A stretch of DNA of 64,000 nucleotides, from positions 1 through 64,000 of the forward strand of contig NZ_LKTM01000079.1 in NCBI RefSeq assembly GCF_001417955.2, read 5' to 3'. Positions 16,167 to 24,154 of the stretch are shown piece by piece. Within the stretch, counting starts at the first letter, position 1. Each line of letters starts with the position of its first letter. The notes beneath the pieces are model-generated. The model did not search any database. It was not told the DNA's origin and saw nothing but the letters and a program-made list of their open reading frames with translations. Position numbers and translations under genes: made by a program. Source of the DNA: Mycobacterium gordonae. GTDB taxonomy: Bacteria > Actinomycetota > Actinomycetes > Mycobacteriales > Mycobacteriaceae.

Positions 16167-18395
16167 GTGGGAGACAAGGCCGACCCACAGGTTGTCGCTG
16201 AACAGGATGCTGCCCAACGGCTCTCGCCCGTGACTACAAAGCGTCCTCGGGTTCTGATAGCCGCGCTGGCGGTGGCCACACTCGTAGCTCTGGTCGCCGC
16301 CGCGGCCGGCTTCGTGATGGCATTCCGGGCCAAACATGCGGCGGAGCGGGACCTTCGCCAGGCGACGAGCCTTCGCCTGGTCGCCGAGGCGCAGTCGATT
16401 CTGGCCCGCACCCGACCCGGGTCGGACGTGATGGCCTTCCAGAGACTGGTTACGGCGGCGCGACTTGCGCAAACGCCTGACGACGGTCCGTTGCGGAGCG
16501 CGCTGGAAGACAACTCGCGGACGTTGAAGATCATCGAGACACGTGAGTCAGTGGACAGTGTGGCTATCAGCCGCGACGGGCGGCGGGTCGCCTCAGGCGG
16601 CGCCAATGGTGTGTCTTTCTGGAATGCCGACACGGGCCAGCCGGTTGTCGACCGCGTGAGCCTCTTTTCTGTCCGTGCGGTGCAGTTCAGCCCGGACGGC
16701 GCGCGGGTCGTCGCGGTCAGTGCGGGTGTCGCGCGGGTATGGGACGCGCAGAACGGTAATCCGATCGGTGATCAGCTCAATCTCGTCGGCATTACCGATT
16801 CGGTGGCTTTCAGCCCGGACGGTACCCGGATCGCCTGCGGCAGGCGGGACGGCACCGTGCAGATGTGGGACCTCAACACCGGCCGGACGGTCGGGCGCTA
16901 CATGGCGGGGCACCAGGACTCGGTGAGTACCGTGGCCTTCAGCCCCGACGGTCGGCGAATCGTCTCCGGTAGCGCAGATAAGACACTGCGGGTTTGGGAC
17001 ACGGACACCGGTCAACCCGTCGGTCTGCAACTGACCGGCGGCAGAGTGTTCAGCGTCGCGTTCAGCCCCGACGGCACTCGGATCGCCTCCGGTAGCGGGG
17101 ACGGCACCATTCAGGTGTGGAACTCTGATGCAAGCCAAGCCCTCGCCCCGCCGATGACCGGCCACACCGGGCCCGTGGCCAGCGTGGCATTCAGCCCGGA
17201 CGGCAAGCGGATCGCCTCCGGTGGTGACGACACGACCGTGCGGTTGTGGGATGCCGCTACGGGCCAGGCCGACGGCCCGCCCCTGGTGGGCAACCGGCGC
17301 GGAGTTCATACCCTAGCCTTCAGCCCCGACGGCCACCGGATCGTCTCCGGCGGTGAGGATCACACGGTCCGTATCTGGAGTGGCGAACCCACCCCGCTGG
17401 TCGGGCAGCCGCTTACCGGGTCCCCGGGGGCGGTAAACAGCGCCGTGTTCAGTCCCGACGGCAAGCGGATCGCCTCCGGCAGTCGCGACCGCATCGTGGT
17501 GTGGGATGCAGCCACCGGCCAACCCGTCGGCGTCCCGATCACCGGTTACGGCGGGGGAGGTATGGCGTGGAGCCCAGACGGTGCGCGGATCGCGGCGATG
17601 AGCGCCGACGACTCCACGGTACGGGTGTGGGACGTGGCCAGCGGCCAACCCGTCGGTGCCCCGATCGGGACCAAAATGGACATTGTCGGCTTTAGCTCGA
17701 ATGGAACGCGGATCGTTTCCGCCGGCGACAAAACGTTGCGGGTGTGGGACTTAACGACCGGCCAAGAGATCGGTGATCCGATGACCGGCCCGGACTGGAT
17801 AGTCAGCGTCGCGTTCAGCCCGGACGGCACGCGGATCGTTTCGGGTGACACCGACGGCGCTGTGCGCCTGTGGGACATGGCCACCCGCAAGCAAATCGGT
17901 GAGCCGATGCCCGGCCCCGGCTGGGTATACAGCGTCGCGTTCAGCCCCGACGGCAAGCGGATCGCCTCCAGCGGACTGAACGATGAGGTGCGCTTATGGG
18001 ACGCGGAGACCGGCAGAGCCGTCGGCCAGCCGATGACTGGCCACACGGGCAGCGTATTGAGCGTCGCGTTCAGCCCCGACGGCACGCGGATCGCCTCCGC
18101 CAGTGAGGATTTCACCGTGCGTCTGTGGAATGCCGACACCGGGCAACCCGTCGGTGCTCCGCTCAGGGGCCACACGCAGCCGGTGAAGAGCGTGGCGTTC
18201 AGCCCCGATGGAAGCTATCTGGTGTCCGGCAGTGTCGACCACAGCGTGCGGTTGTGGCTCAACTACCGCGATGCCACGTCGGGGTTGTGCGCCAAGCTCT
18301 CCACCAATATGAGCCGCCAGCAGTGGCAGGACTCGGTATCACAAGATATCGGCTACATCAGCGCCTGCCCTGGGCTGCCAGTCGCAAAAGTGTAG
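16167..18395 (+). CDS. Membrane-anchored protein with 14 WD40 repeats, copy 2
   Basis: GTG 16167 has GAAGGAG (16153-16159) upstream. The 742-residue protein has the same plan as the gene at 9696: about 30 cytosolic residues, one membrane helix (VLIAALAVATLVALVAAAAG), an [17 protein letters not shown] linker, 14 WD40 repeats and the tail [15 protein letters not shown]...ACPGLP. Repeats 3-7 and 12-14 are most like their counterparts in copy 1. The two genes are tandem paralogues separated by five other envelope genes, so the duplication is not recent or was followed by insertion. Like copy 1 it lacks the NTPase domain usually found upstream. Confidence 0.85.
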   Translation: MGDKADPQVVAEQDAAQRLSPVTTKRPRVLIAALAVATLVALVAAAAGFVMAFRAKHAAERDLRQATSLRLVAEAQSILARTRPGSDVMAFQRLVTAARLAQTPDDGPLRSALEDNSRTLKIIETRESVDSVAISRDGRRVASGGANGVSFWNADTGQPVVDRVSLFSVRAVQFSPDGARVVAVSAGVARVWDAQNGNPIGDQLNLVGITDSVAFSPDGTRIACGRRDGTVQMWDLNTGRTVGRYMAGHQDSVSTVAFSPDGRRIVSGSADKTLRVWDTDTGQPVGLQLTGGRVFSVAFSPDGTRIASGSGDGTIQVWNSDASQALAPPMTGHTGPVASVAFSPDGKRIASGGDDTTVRLWDAATGQADGPPLVGNRRGVHTLAFSPDGHRIVSGGEDHTVRIWSGEPTPLVGQPLTGSPGAVNSAVFSPDGKRIASGSRDRIVVWDAATGQPVGVPITGYGGGGMAWSPDGARIAAMSADDSTVRVWDVASGQPVGAPIGTKMDIVGFSSNGTRIVSAGDKTLRVWDLTTGQEIGDPMTGPDWIVSVAFSPDGTRIVSGDTDGAVRLWDMATRKQIGEPMPGPGWVYSVAFSPDGKRIASSGLNDEVRLWDAETGRAVGQPMTGHTGSVLSVAFSPDGTRIASASEDFTVRLWNADTGQPVGAPLRGHTQPVKSVAFSPDGSYLVSGSVDHSVRLWLNYRDATSGLCAKLSTNMSRQQWQDSVSQDIGYISACPGLPVAKV

Positions 18396-18499
18396 GTGTG
18401 CAGGGGAATTACGGCGCTCCGGCGCTCAACGGGAGCGATTGCCTATCCGACCAACAACGCCGGTTGCCGATTATCGCGAGTGAATCTGCTCGGTGGTCG

Positions 18500-18513
18500 G
18501 GGACTTTTGGCAC
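18500..18513 (+). promoter_or_regulatory. DosR-like box upstream of the DUF4190-like gene
   Basis: GGGACTTTTGGCAC differs at one specified position from GGGACTTTNGNCCC. It lies 72 bp before ATG 18585, a distance normal for a DosR-controlled promoter. Together with the box at 8263 it suggests hypoxia or redox control within the islet; this is inference from motif similarity. Confidence 0.4.
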
Positions 18514-18584
18514 TACTTACGCAGCAGCACTGCGGCTTAACGTGCCGTCTATAAACTCCGGCACTTTCACCGATAGGGGTCTGC

Positions 18585-19301
18585 ATGTCCTCCCCGCCGC
18601 CACCGCGAGAGTGGCAACTGGCACCTGTAGCGGGAGGACTGCCACCCGACGGCCCTCGGCCGCGGCCGCCACAACCACGAAAGGGCAAGGGCCTTGCGCT
18701 GACGGCCCTCTTGCTCGGCATCGTCGGTACTTGTCTGGGGCTGCTTCCCGTGGTCGGGATCATGGCCTTGCCGGTCGCCGCCGTGGGCCTTGTGTTCGGC
18801 ATCATCGCGCTGGTCGGCGCGATCAGAGGAGTGCGGGCGGGCAGAGCCGGGGCCATTGCCGGCACATTGCTCTGCGTGCTGGCGCTGGTCCTCGGGAGCT
18901 TCTGGATCGTCGTCATCCTCAACTCCTTCAAGGACAGCCGCCCACCAATGGAGTCCATCACGGGCCAGGACACCGACGTGATTCTGCGCAACGATCTCGA
19001 CGTCCAGTTGGGCCAATTTGTCACTGACAGCGATCCGGGCAAGCCCGGCAAAATGGTTGTGACCCTGCGCAACAAGAGCAACAGCAGCCAATCCTTCAGC
19101 GTCGAAGTTGAAGCTCTGGACGCCAACGGAGATCGCATCGCAGACGACACCGCTTTCGTGGACATCCTGGCGCCGGGCGAAGCCGCCCAGAGGGACATGT
19201 TCGTTTTCGTCACGAGAGACAGGCGCGATGCGATGAAGAAGGCAACCTTCAAGATCGTCGCGGCGTCGAAGTATGCACCGGTACCGCTGCCGAAGAAGTA
19301 A
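18585..19301 (+). CDS. DUF4190-like membrane protein with external domain
   Basis: The 238-residue protein has a Pro-rich cytosolic head, a KGKGLALTALLLGI start to the membrane part, and two or three hydrophobic helices (GTCLGLLPVVGIMAL; VGLVFGIIALVGAI; GAIAGTLLCVLALVLG), as in DUF4190 proteins. A 115-residue C-terminal region follows, with VVTLRNKSNSSQSFSVEVEA, resembling a FxLYD/immunoglobulin-like fold. Function unknown. It closes the plus-strand run of the islet and has a DosR-like box upstream. Confidence 0.7.
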   Translation: MSSPPPPREWQLAPVAGGLPPDGPRPRPPQPRKGKGLALTALLLGIVGTCLGLLPVVGIMALPVAAVGLVFGIIALVGAIRGVRAGRAGAIAGTLLCVLALVLGSFWIVVILNSFKDSRPPMESITGQDTDVILRNDLDVQLGQFVTDSDPGKPGKMVVTLRNKSNSSQSFSVEVEALDANGDRIADDTAFVDILAPGEAAQRDMFVFVTRDRRDAMKKATFKIVAASKYAPVPLPKK

Positions 19302-19331
19302 GAGATTTCAGATGCGTTGTAATGCAATTCT

Positions 19332-19640
19332 TCACGGCGCTACCGCTCCTCTACCTGAGCCGTGAATGTCCATCTTTTTCGGTCGATGTGGCCACCAGCT
19401 CTTCTCGCGCAACAGCGTGGCGATGGCAGGTACAGTGACGGTTCGGACGACGAACGTATCCAGCAGCAGCCCGCAACCGATAATGAACCCCGCTTGGATC
19501 ATCATGCCGACGGATCCGATCATCAAGCCGAACATGCTGGCGGCGAAGATGATTCCCGCCGAGGTGATGACGGACCAGATGTTCGCTTCGACCTCGTCGG
19601 CGGGAACCCGATCCGGTCGGCGAGCAGCGCCAGAGACGGG
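19332..19640 (-). pseudogene. MmpL (RND transporter) C-terminal remnant
   Basis: The minus frame reads [40 protein letters not shown], then [16 protein letters not shown], the last two membrane helices and WWP end of an MmpL transporter. Only about 90-100 residues of a normal 900-1000 are left; upstream the frame loses similarity before the DUF1906 stop. No start codon and no other domain are present, so this is a truncated remnant, presumably left by deletion at the islet boundary. Confidence 0.8.
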
Positions 19641-19657
19641 AATATGGCCTTACCGGC

Positions 19658-20461
19658 TCACGGATGCAGGTGCCACTGACCGCAATCCGCGGCAAGGATG
19701 TCGTTGACGTCCACTTCTTGTCCTCCCACTTTGGGGCCCGGGTTCGACGCCGTACTCACCACGCGTTGGTAGAGGACCGCGGCGGGGTCGATCCTGCTCC
19801 CGGACCAGGCTTTGGTCTGCCAGGCCCACCGATGGCCGGGGGTGCGCGAGTTTCCGATGACTCCGTCAGCGGCTGCCCACTGGCATACATCGATCCCGCC
19901 GTAGACACCGGTCCGCTGCACGCCCAGAACGGAGTTGATTCCGCGAAACCACTTCAGCGCCAAGTTGTTCCAGGTGTCGTGGTTGATGTCCTCGTCGATG
20001 GTGAAGAAGATCGGGGCACTCTGACCGCCACCCGCCGCCGTGTGCAACTTCCAGGCGGTGCGGGCATCCTCGACGCCACCGGCGAACCCGCGCTTGAAGT
20101 CCGACGATGCCGTCCCGCCCGGCTTGCCGTACTGGTAGTTACTGACGATCATCAGCCCGGCAGCGGTCAGCTGCTCGGCGTAGGACCGGGTGATCGGCTT
20201 GGCGCCGAAGGACGAGCCGGGACGCGACAGCGAGACGTAGTTGATGACCCCGGAGTAGCCGGCGGCTTTGATGTGCTCGGCTGGGATCTGGTGCATGGCG
20301 AAGTCGATCAGTTTGGGTGCGGCGGCAGCCGTCGCAGGTGCCGTTGTCGAGGCCACGTATAAAGCCGGCAGCGCGGAGAAGGCGACGGCATAGCGCATGA
20401 AGTCACGACGAGCAACAGGGCGCGCGTGCCGTGTCCAAAGATTGATCGAGCAGTCCTGCAT
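19658..20461 (-). CDS. DUF1906 (Rv2525c-like) exported protein
   Basis: The 267-residue protein has an N-terminal twin-arginine-like signal (ARRDFMRYAVAFSALPAL), as known for Rv2525c, a Tat substrate with a glycoside-hydrolase-like TIM barrel. The body contains LIDFAMHQIPAEHIKAAGY, GVINYVSLSRPG, then FFTIDEDINHDTW and VYGGIDVCQWA, with acidic residues in the positions expected for a GH25-like pocket. C terminus EVDVNDILAADCGQWH. In M. tuberculosis the homologue is linked to cell-wall homeostasis; the substrate is unknown. A degenerate copy of its 3' end is at 6536. Confidence 0.85.
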   Translation of the reverse strand: MQDCSINLWTRHARPVARRDFMRYAVAFSALPALYVASTTAPATAAAAPKLIDFAMHQIPAEHIKAAGYSGVINYVSLSRPGSSFGAKPITRSYAEQLTAAGLMIVSNYQYGKPGGTASSDFKRGFAGGVEDARTAWKLHTAAGGGQSAPIFFTIDEDINHDTWNNLALKWFRGINSVLGVQRTGVYGGIDVCQWAAADGVIGNSRTPGHRWAWQTKAWSGSRIDPAAVLYQRVVSTASNPGPKVGGQEVDVNDILAADCGQWHLHP

Positions 20462-20579
20462 CGCGTGATGCTATGTATGTGACCGTCGGAGATAGAAGTG
20501 GCGTATGTGACCTGATACCAAATCGGTCCGTGCGGTTAACCGGACAGAGTCGAAAACGAGTGGACCGCTCGCGCGAAGG

Positions 20580-21038
20580 CTAGCCGGAGAGCGCTTCCCG
20601 CAGACCCCGGGTTGCCAGTTCGTCCGCAAGTTCGTTGTCGTCGATACCTGCGTGCCCCTTCACCCAGAACCACTCGACGCGGTGCCGGGCGCAGGCCGCC
20701 TGGAGCCTCACCCACAGGTCGACGTTCTTCACCGGTTGCTTCGCGGCGGTCATCCAGCCGTTGCGCTCCCAGCCGAGAACCCATTTGGTGATGCCGTTCC
20801 GGACGTAGGTGCTGTCGGTGTAGAGGTGGACCTGCACCGCTCGGGTCAGTGCCTCCAGCGCCATGATCGGCGCCGTCAGCTCCATCCGGTTGTTGCTCGT
20901 CAGGCCGGGTTCGCCGCCGTACATCTCGCGAACGTGGTGACGCTGGCGCAGGACGGCACCCCACCCGCCGGGGCCGGGGTTGGGTCTGCACCCGCCGTCG
21001 GTGTGAATGACGACGATGTCCGGGGCGGTGTCGACCAT
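20580..21038 (-). CDS. rnhA: Ribonuclease HI
   Basis: RNase HI degrades the RNA strand of RNA-DNA hybrids. ATG 21038 ([17 protein letters not shown]) gives 152 residues, the normal length; the frame upstream to 21131 is rejected because it adds non-conserved sequence. The catalytic acids are present: D in [12 protein letters not shown] in [16 protein letters not shown] in YTDSTYV, and the last D in GIDDNELAD. The usual GPGGWGAVL substrate loop and VKGHAG motif are intact. It is divergent from the TetR gene at 21185. Confidence 0.95.
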   Translation of the reverse strand: MVDTAPDIVVIHTDGGCRPNPGPGGWGAVLRQRHHVREMYGGEPGLTSNNRMELTAPIMALEALTRAVQVHLYTDSTYVRNGITKWVLGWERNGWMTAAKQPVKNVDLWVRLQAACARHRVEWFWVKGHAGIDDNELADELATRGLREALSG

Positions 21039-21116
21039 GCGCCGAGGATAGGCAACGGCTATCGCTGGTATGCGTGCGACACGACGCACCTGCTGATCAA
21101 CTCCGAAACACCCGCC

Positions 21117-21164
21117 TGAAGATATCGTCATTCACGAATGGCGCTATTTTTGAAGAAAGCTTCA
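21117..21164. promoter_or_regulatory. Paired TetR operator sites upstream of tetR 21185
   Basis: TGAAGATATCGTCA (21117-21130) and TGAAGAAAGCTTCA (21151-21164) are imperfect 14-bp dyads with a 34-bp start-to-start distance, both between rnhA and the TetR gene. The same dyad occurs twice before the hydrolase at 22872. Shared motif plus position in the regulator's own promoter suggests autoregulation. Confidence 0.7.
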
Positions 21165-21184
21165 TAACCGAGGAGCCAACGCCC

Positions 21185-21838
21185 GTGTCTGATGACCGCC
21201 CACTCAACCGCCTGGAAAGACGGAAGAAGCGCACCCGTGCGGCGCTGATCGCAGCCGCGCAGGAGTTCATGGCGGCGGGCAAGCTCAACGTGCCGATCCA
21301 AGACATCAGTCAAGCCGCTGACGTCGGCGTCGGCTCGTTCTACAACCACTTCGAGACGAAAGAAGATCTCTTCGAAGCGGCCATCAATGAGATCCTCGAT
21401 GCGCACGGGGCGTTGCTGGACGCGCTGACGGAGTCGATAGACGACCCGGCCGAGAAATTTGCATTCAGTTTCCGGCTGACCGGGCGGATGTTTCCTCAGC
21501 CGGCAAGCCGCATCGTCCTCAACCACGGCCTGGCCCCCATCACCGCCGACCGGGGTCTGGCGCCGCGCGCCAAGCGCGACATCGCCGCCGCGGCCGCAGC
21601 CGGCAGGCTCCACGTCGCGGATCCGAAACTGGCGATGGCCGTCACCGCCGGAGTGTTGCTGGGGCTGGGCGAACTGCTGCAGGCCGAACCTGAGCGTGAC
21701 GCGGCGCAGAACACCGACCGGGTCGCGGAAGACCTGCTGAGGATGTTCGGGATGTCGGCCGACGAGGCTCACCAATTATGCTGCAAGCCATTAGATTTCG
21801 ACACACTTGGCCAATTGCAGGCGGCGGTTCAGCCGTAG
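21185..21838 (+). CDS. TetR-family regulator (controls adjacent alpha/beta hydrolase)
   Basis: GTG 21185 has GAGGAG about 9 bp upstream; the longer frame from 21074 reads through the operators and is rejected. The 217-residue protein has an N-terminal helix-turn-helix (AAQEFMAAGKLNVPIQDIS..ADVGVGSFYNHFETKEDLF) and a C-terminal ligand/dimerisation domain. It converges on the alpha/beta hydrolase with a 10-bp overlap. The TGAAGA.....TCTTCA dyads before both genes make it the likely repressor of the hydrolase and of itself. Confidence 0.85.
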   Translation: MSDDRPLNRLERRKKRTRAALIAAAQEFMAAGKLNVPIQDISQAADVGVGSFYNHFETKEDLFEAAINEILDAHGALLDALTESIDDPAEKFAFSFRLTGRMFPQPASRIVLNHGLAPITADRGLAPRAKRDIAAAAAAGRLHVADPKLAMAVTAGVLLGLGELLQAEPERDAAQNTDRVAEDLLRMFGMSADEAHQLCCKPLDFDTLGQLQAAVQP

Positions 21839-22872
21839 GCGGCACGCGCCGAACGGCTTTGGGACACCGTGTCGCAGAAGTCGCTCAGCACGTCAACCGT
21901 TTCCTGTGGCGCCTCGAACGGCCAGAAGTGCCCGGTGTCGAACAGATGCAGGCCACTTCCAGGCGGCAGCAGCTCCAAAAGTCCTGATTCCTCGTAGAAT
22001 TCGCGGGGCTGCAGCGGATCGTGGGCGCCCTGCAGCAGCAGCACCGGAGCCGTCCAGGACCGAATAAGCCGGGTGCGCCGGTCCACCCATTCCTGACGAA
22101 ACGACGACGAGTGGAAATAGCGGGGGACCGAGGTCGCGATTCCCGGGTAGCTGAACTCCGCGCTGGAGCGCAGCAGATCCCGTTCGGCGACCGGCCTTTC
22201 GGTGAGCCACGAGTACACGGTCAGGACGAAGCGGCGTGCCTCGGTGAGCATGGCCGGCGCCTCCGGCGACTGCATCAATTGTTGTTGCGGGTGCAGACTG
22301 GGGTGCAAATGCCAGAAGTGTTGCTGCCCACGGCCGTAGCCGCGGAGCCGATCGCCGAGCGCCGCGGCGAGGTGGTCACCGACGGGGCTGCCGCGGTCGT
22401 GTGTGATGAGGGTGAGTTCGCCGACTTGCAGCGTGTCGAGCAGGGCGCCGAGCTGCTGCGCCACCCCCTCTTGGCGGTAGTCGCCGCTGCGTTTGTCGGA
22501 CTGACCGTAGCCCTTGAGGTCGATGGCCAGGCAGTGATAACGGGGGCTGAGGGCCTCCAGGGCGTAGTGCCATTGCCACCACGAATCGGGCAGTCCGTGC
22601 AGAAACACCACTGTGGGATCTGACGGCGTTCCGGATTCCACGACGTGCCAGCGGACCGTTTCGCTGTCGCCCGGGGCTTCGACGAAGCGGTGGACCACGC
22701 TCACATCGCCCAGTTGCTCGGCTTCACCGTCGTGATTGGGGCGGGGCGGTTCCTGTTCACCCAGGGCCGTGACGAGTTCGTGCGCGGTCTGCACCGCGGC
22801 AGCGAGGCCGTCCTGCAGCTTGTCAGCCACCCGCGGCGGGGGCGCGGTGTAGTTAAGTTCAGAAGCTGCCAC
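21829..22872 (-). CDS. Alpha/beta hydrolase (epoxide hydrolase/haloalkane dehalogenase-like)
   Basis: The 347-residue protein has an HGLPDSWWQW oxyanion loop, a nucleophile elbow ITHDRGSPVG with Asp as nucleophile, a cap domain rich in Trp/Phe and His (HFWHLHPSLH), an acidic member likely in GAHDPLQP and the catalytic His in DTGHFWPFEAP. Asp as nucleophile points to epoxide hydrolase or dehalogenase rather than esterase. An unusually long N-terminal extension of about 85 residues precedes the core. Two perfect or near-perfect TetR dyads lie 26-84 bp before the ATG. Confidence 0.85.
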   Translation of the reverse strand: MAASELNYTAPPPRVADKLQDGLAAAVQTAHELVTALGEQEPPRPNHDGEAEQLGDVSVVHRFVEAPGDSETVRWHVVESGTPSDPTVVFLHGLPDSWWQWHYALEALSPRYHCLAIDLKGYGQSDKRSGDYRQEGVAQQLGALLDTLQVGELTLITHDRGSPVGDHLAAALGDRLRGYGRGQQHFWHLHPSLHPQQQLMQSPEAPAMLTEARRFVLTVYSWLTERPVAERDLLRSSAEFSYPGIATSVPRYFHSSSFRQEWVDRRTRLIRSWTAPVLLLQGAHDPLQPREFYEESGLLELLPPGSGLHLFDTGHFWPFEAPQETVDVLSDFCDTVSQSRSARAAYG

Positions 22873-22897
22873 GGTCGACCTCCGGCGAAAAGAGTAG

Positions 22898-22956
22898 TGA
22901 AGATATCTTCAGTCACGAGGTAATCGGCAGTCAAGGCGTTTATGAAGAAATCTTCA
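22898..22956. promoter_or_regulatory. Two TetR operators upstream of the alpha/beta hydrolase
   Basis: TGAAGATATCTTCA (22898-22911) is a perfect 14-bp palindrome; TGAAGAAATCTTCA (22943-22956) differs at one central base. They lie between the hydrolase ATG (22872) and the stop of the second TetR gene, and match the pair before tetR 21185. Confidence 0.75.
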
Positions 22957-22965
22957 GAAACTACG

Positions 22966-23538
22966 TCACGGCGCAAGTAGGTTAACCAGCAGATTGACAC
23001 GGTCGGCGTCGAGGCCCGGGCGTAGCCGGCGAGTGCGGGACAGGCTGACCAATCCGTGCAACGCCGACCAGAGCACCTCGGTCAGGGTGTCCGCATCGCG
23101 GTGCTCGGCAATGGCCGCGACCACCTCGCGCAGTTCGGAGAAGGCCGCTGCCAATTCTGGCGGCGTGTCCTCGGCGGCGAAGTGCAGGGAGGTCGCCCGA
23201 ATGAACATCGCGTCGTAAAGGGCAGGGCTCTCCCAGGCGAAATCGACGTACCCGTGCGCAACCCGCCGCAGCGCGTCGGTAGTCGTGGTGGCGCCGGCGC
23301 GCGCGGTGTGCAGTTTCTCGGTGAGCTCGCCGAACCCCTCGAGGGCGACGGCCTTCGCGAGTTCGTCCATGTTGGTGAAGTGCGAATACAGCACGGGTTG
23401 GCTGTATTCGATCTCGGACGACAGTCGGCGCGTGGTGACGGCGTCCCATCCTTCGTCCTCGGCCAGACGGCGCGCGGTCGTCACGATCAGCTGCTGTCGC
23501 GCGGCTCGTTCACGGGTGCGACGGTCCTCGGCGGGCAT
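22966..23538 (-). CDS. TetR-family regulator
   Basis: ATG 23538 (MPAEDRRTRERAARQQ) is preferred over the upstream ATG 23583, which would place the operator inside the gene. The 190-residue protein has a typical HTH (IVTTARRLAEDEGWDAVTTR.LSSEIEYSQPVLYSHFTNMDELAKAV) and a WHG-type C-terminal domain. It is divergent from the DUF1772 gene, with two 17-bp TGCTAG-type dyads between them, so it probably represses that promoter and its own. Confidence 0.85.
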   Translation of the reverse strand: MPAEDRRTRERAARQQLIVTTARRLAEDEGWDAVTTRRLSSEIEYSQPVLYSHFTNMDELAKAVALEGFGELTEKLHTARAGATTTTDALRRVAHGYVDFAWESPALYDAMFIRATSLHFAAEDTPPELAAAFSELREVVAAIAEHRDADTLTEVLWSALHGLVSLSRTRRLRPGLDADRVNLLVNLLAP

Positions 23539-23553
23539 GCGCAATAGTAGCAT

Positions 23554-23622
23554 TGCTAGTTCCAATAGCACCGCTATTGACACGTGCGACGGAACTGTCT
23601 AGCGTTGCTAGCATATCTAGCA
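23554..23622. promoter_or_regulatory. Two 17-bp TGCTAG dyads in a TetR/DUF1772 divergent promoter
   Basis: TGCTAGCATATCTAGCA (23606-23622) is a dyad with 6-bp perfect arms; TGCTAGTTCCAATAGCA (23554-23570) has the same geometry with 5-bp arms. Their starts are 52 bp apart, just upstream of TetR ATG 23538 and ATG 23644. The likely ligand is the adjacent TetR. Confidence 0.7.
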
Positions 23623-23643
23623 GTGACCAAAGGAAGGCCTCGC

Positions 23644-24119
23644 ATGTCCCTCGTCCAGTTCGCTCAACTTGCGGCGCTGATCGCCGTCGTCGCCAACGGG
23701 GTGGTTTACGGCACCGATGTGTTCTGCGGCTCGTGTTGCGGCCCGCCCTGGCCCAGGTTGACGACCAGGCGCTGTCGGCGGTCAGCGGTTTCGTGCACCG
23801 CTACGGTGACCGGCGAATGCCCGTGCCAGGAGTCGTCGGTGTCGTCGCGGCCGCCGCCAGCGCCGCACTTGCCGCAGTCGCGGGGCACTGGGACCAGGCG
23901 ATCTCGGCCGGCGTGGCCGTGGCACTGTTGTTCGTCTGGCTGCTGCTCTACCTCCGCGTCAGCGCGCCGATCAACCGGCAGCTCACCGCTGCCGCCGATC
24001 GGGGTCGGGTATTGCCGAATGTGCGCGTGCTGCAGGCTGATTGGGACCGGATCATCAATGCCCGCGCCCTGTTGCAGGGTCTCGCGCTGGCCGCCTTGTG
24101 CCTCGCTCTGATCGCCTGA
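23644..24119 (+). pseudogene. DUF1772 (anthrone-oxygenase-like) membrane protein, frameshifted
   Basis: The N terminus MSLVQFAQLAALIAVVANGVV..GTDVFC (ATG 23644, with AAAGGAAGG upstream) is in one frame. The family continuation LVLRPALAQVDDQAL, VHRYGDRRMPVPGVVG and the later membrane helices are in another frame, to the stop at 24119. The switch is at 23726-23730, where one missing base (a C in an expected TGCGCGCTC) would restore a roughly 158-residue DUF1772 protein. Either a real frameshift mutation or a sequencing error. It is divergent from the TetR gene. Confidence 0.8.
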
Positions 24120-24154
24120 CCCCGCGCCGAAGCGAACCCGGAAGGAATGGACCG

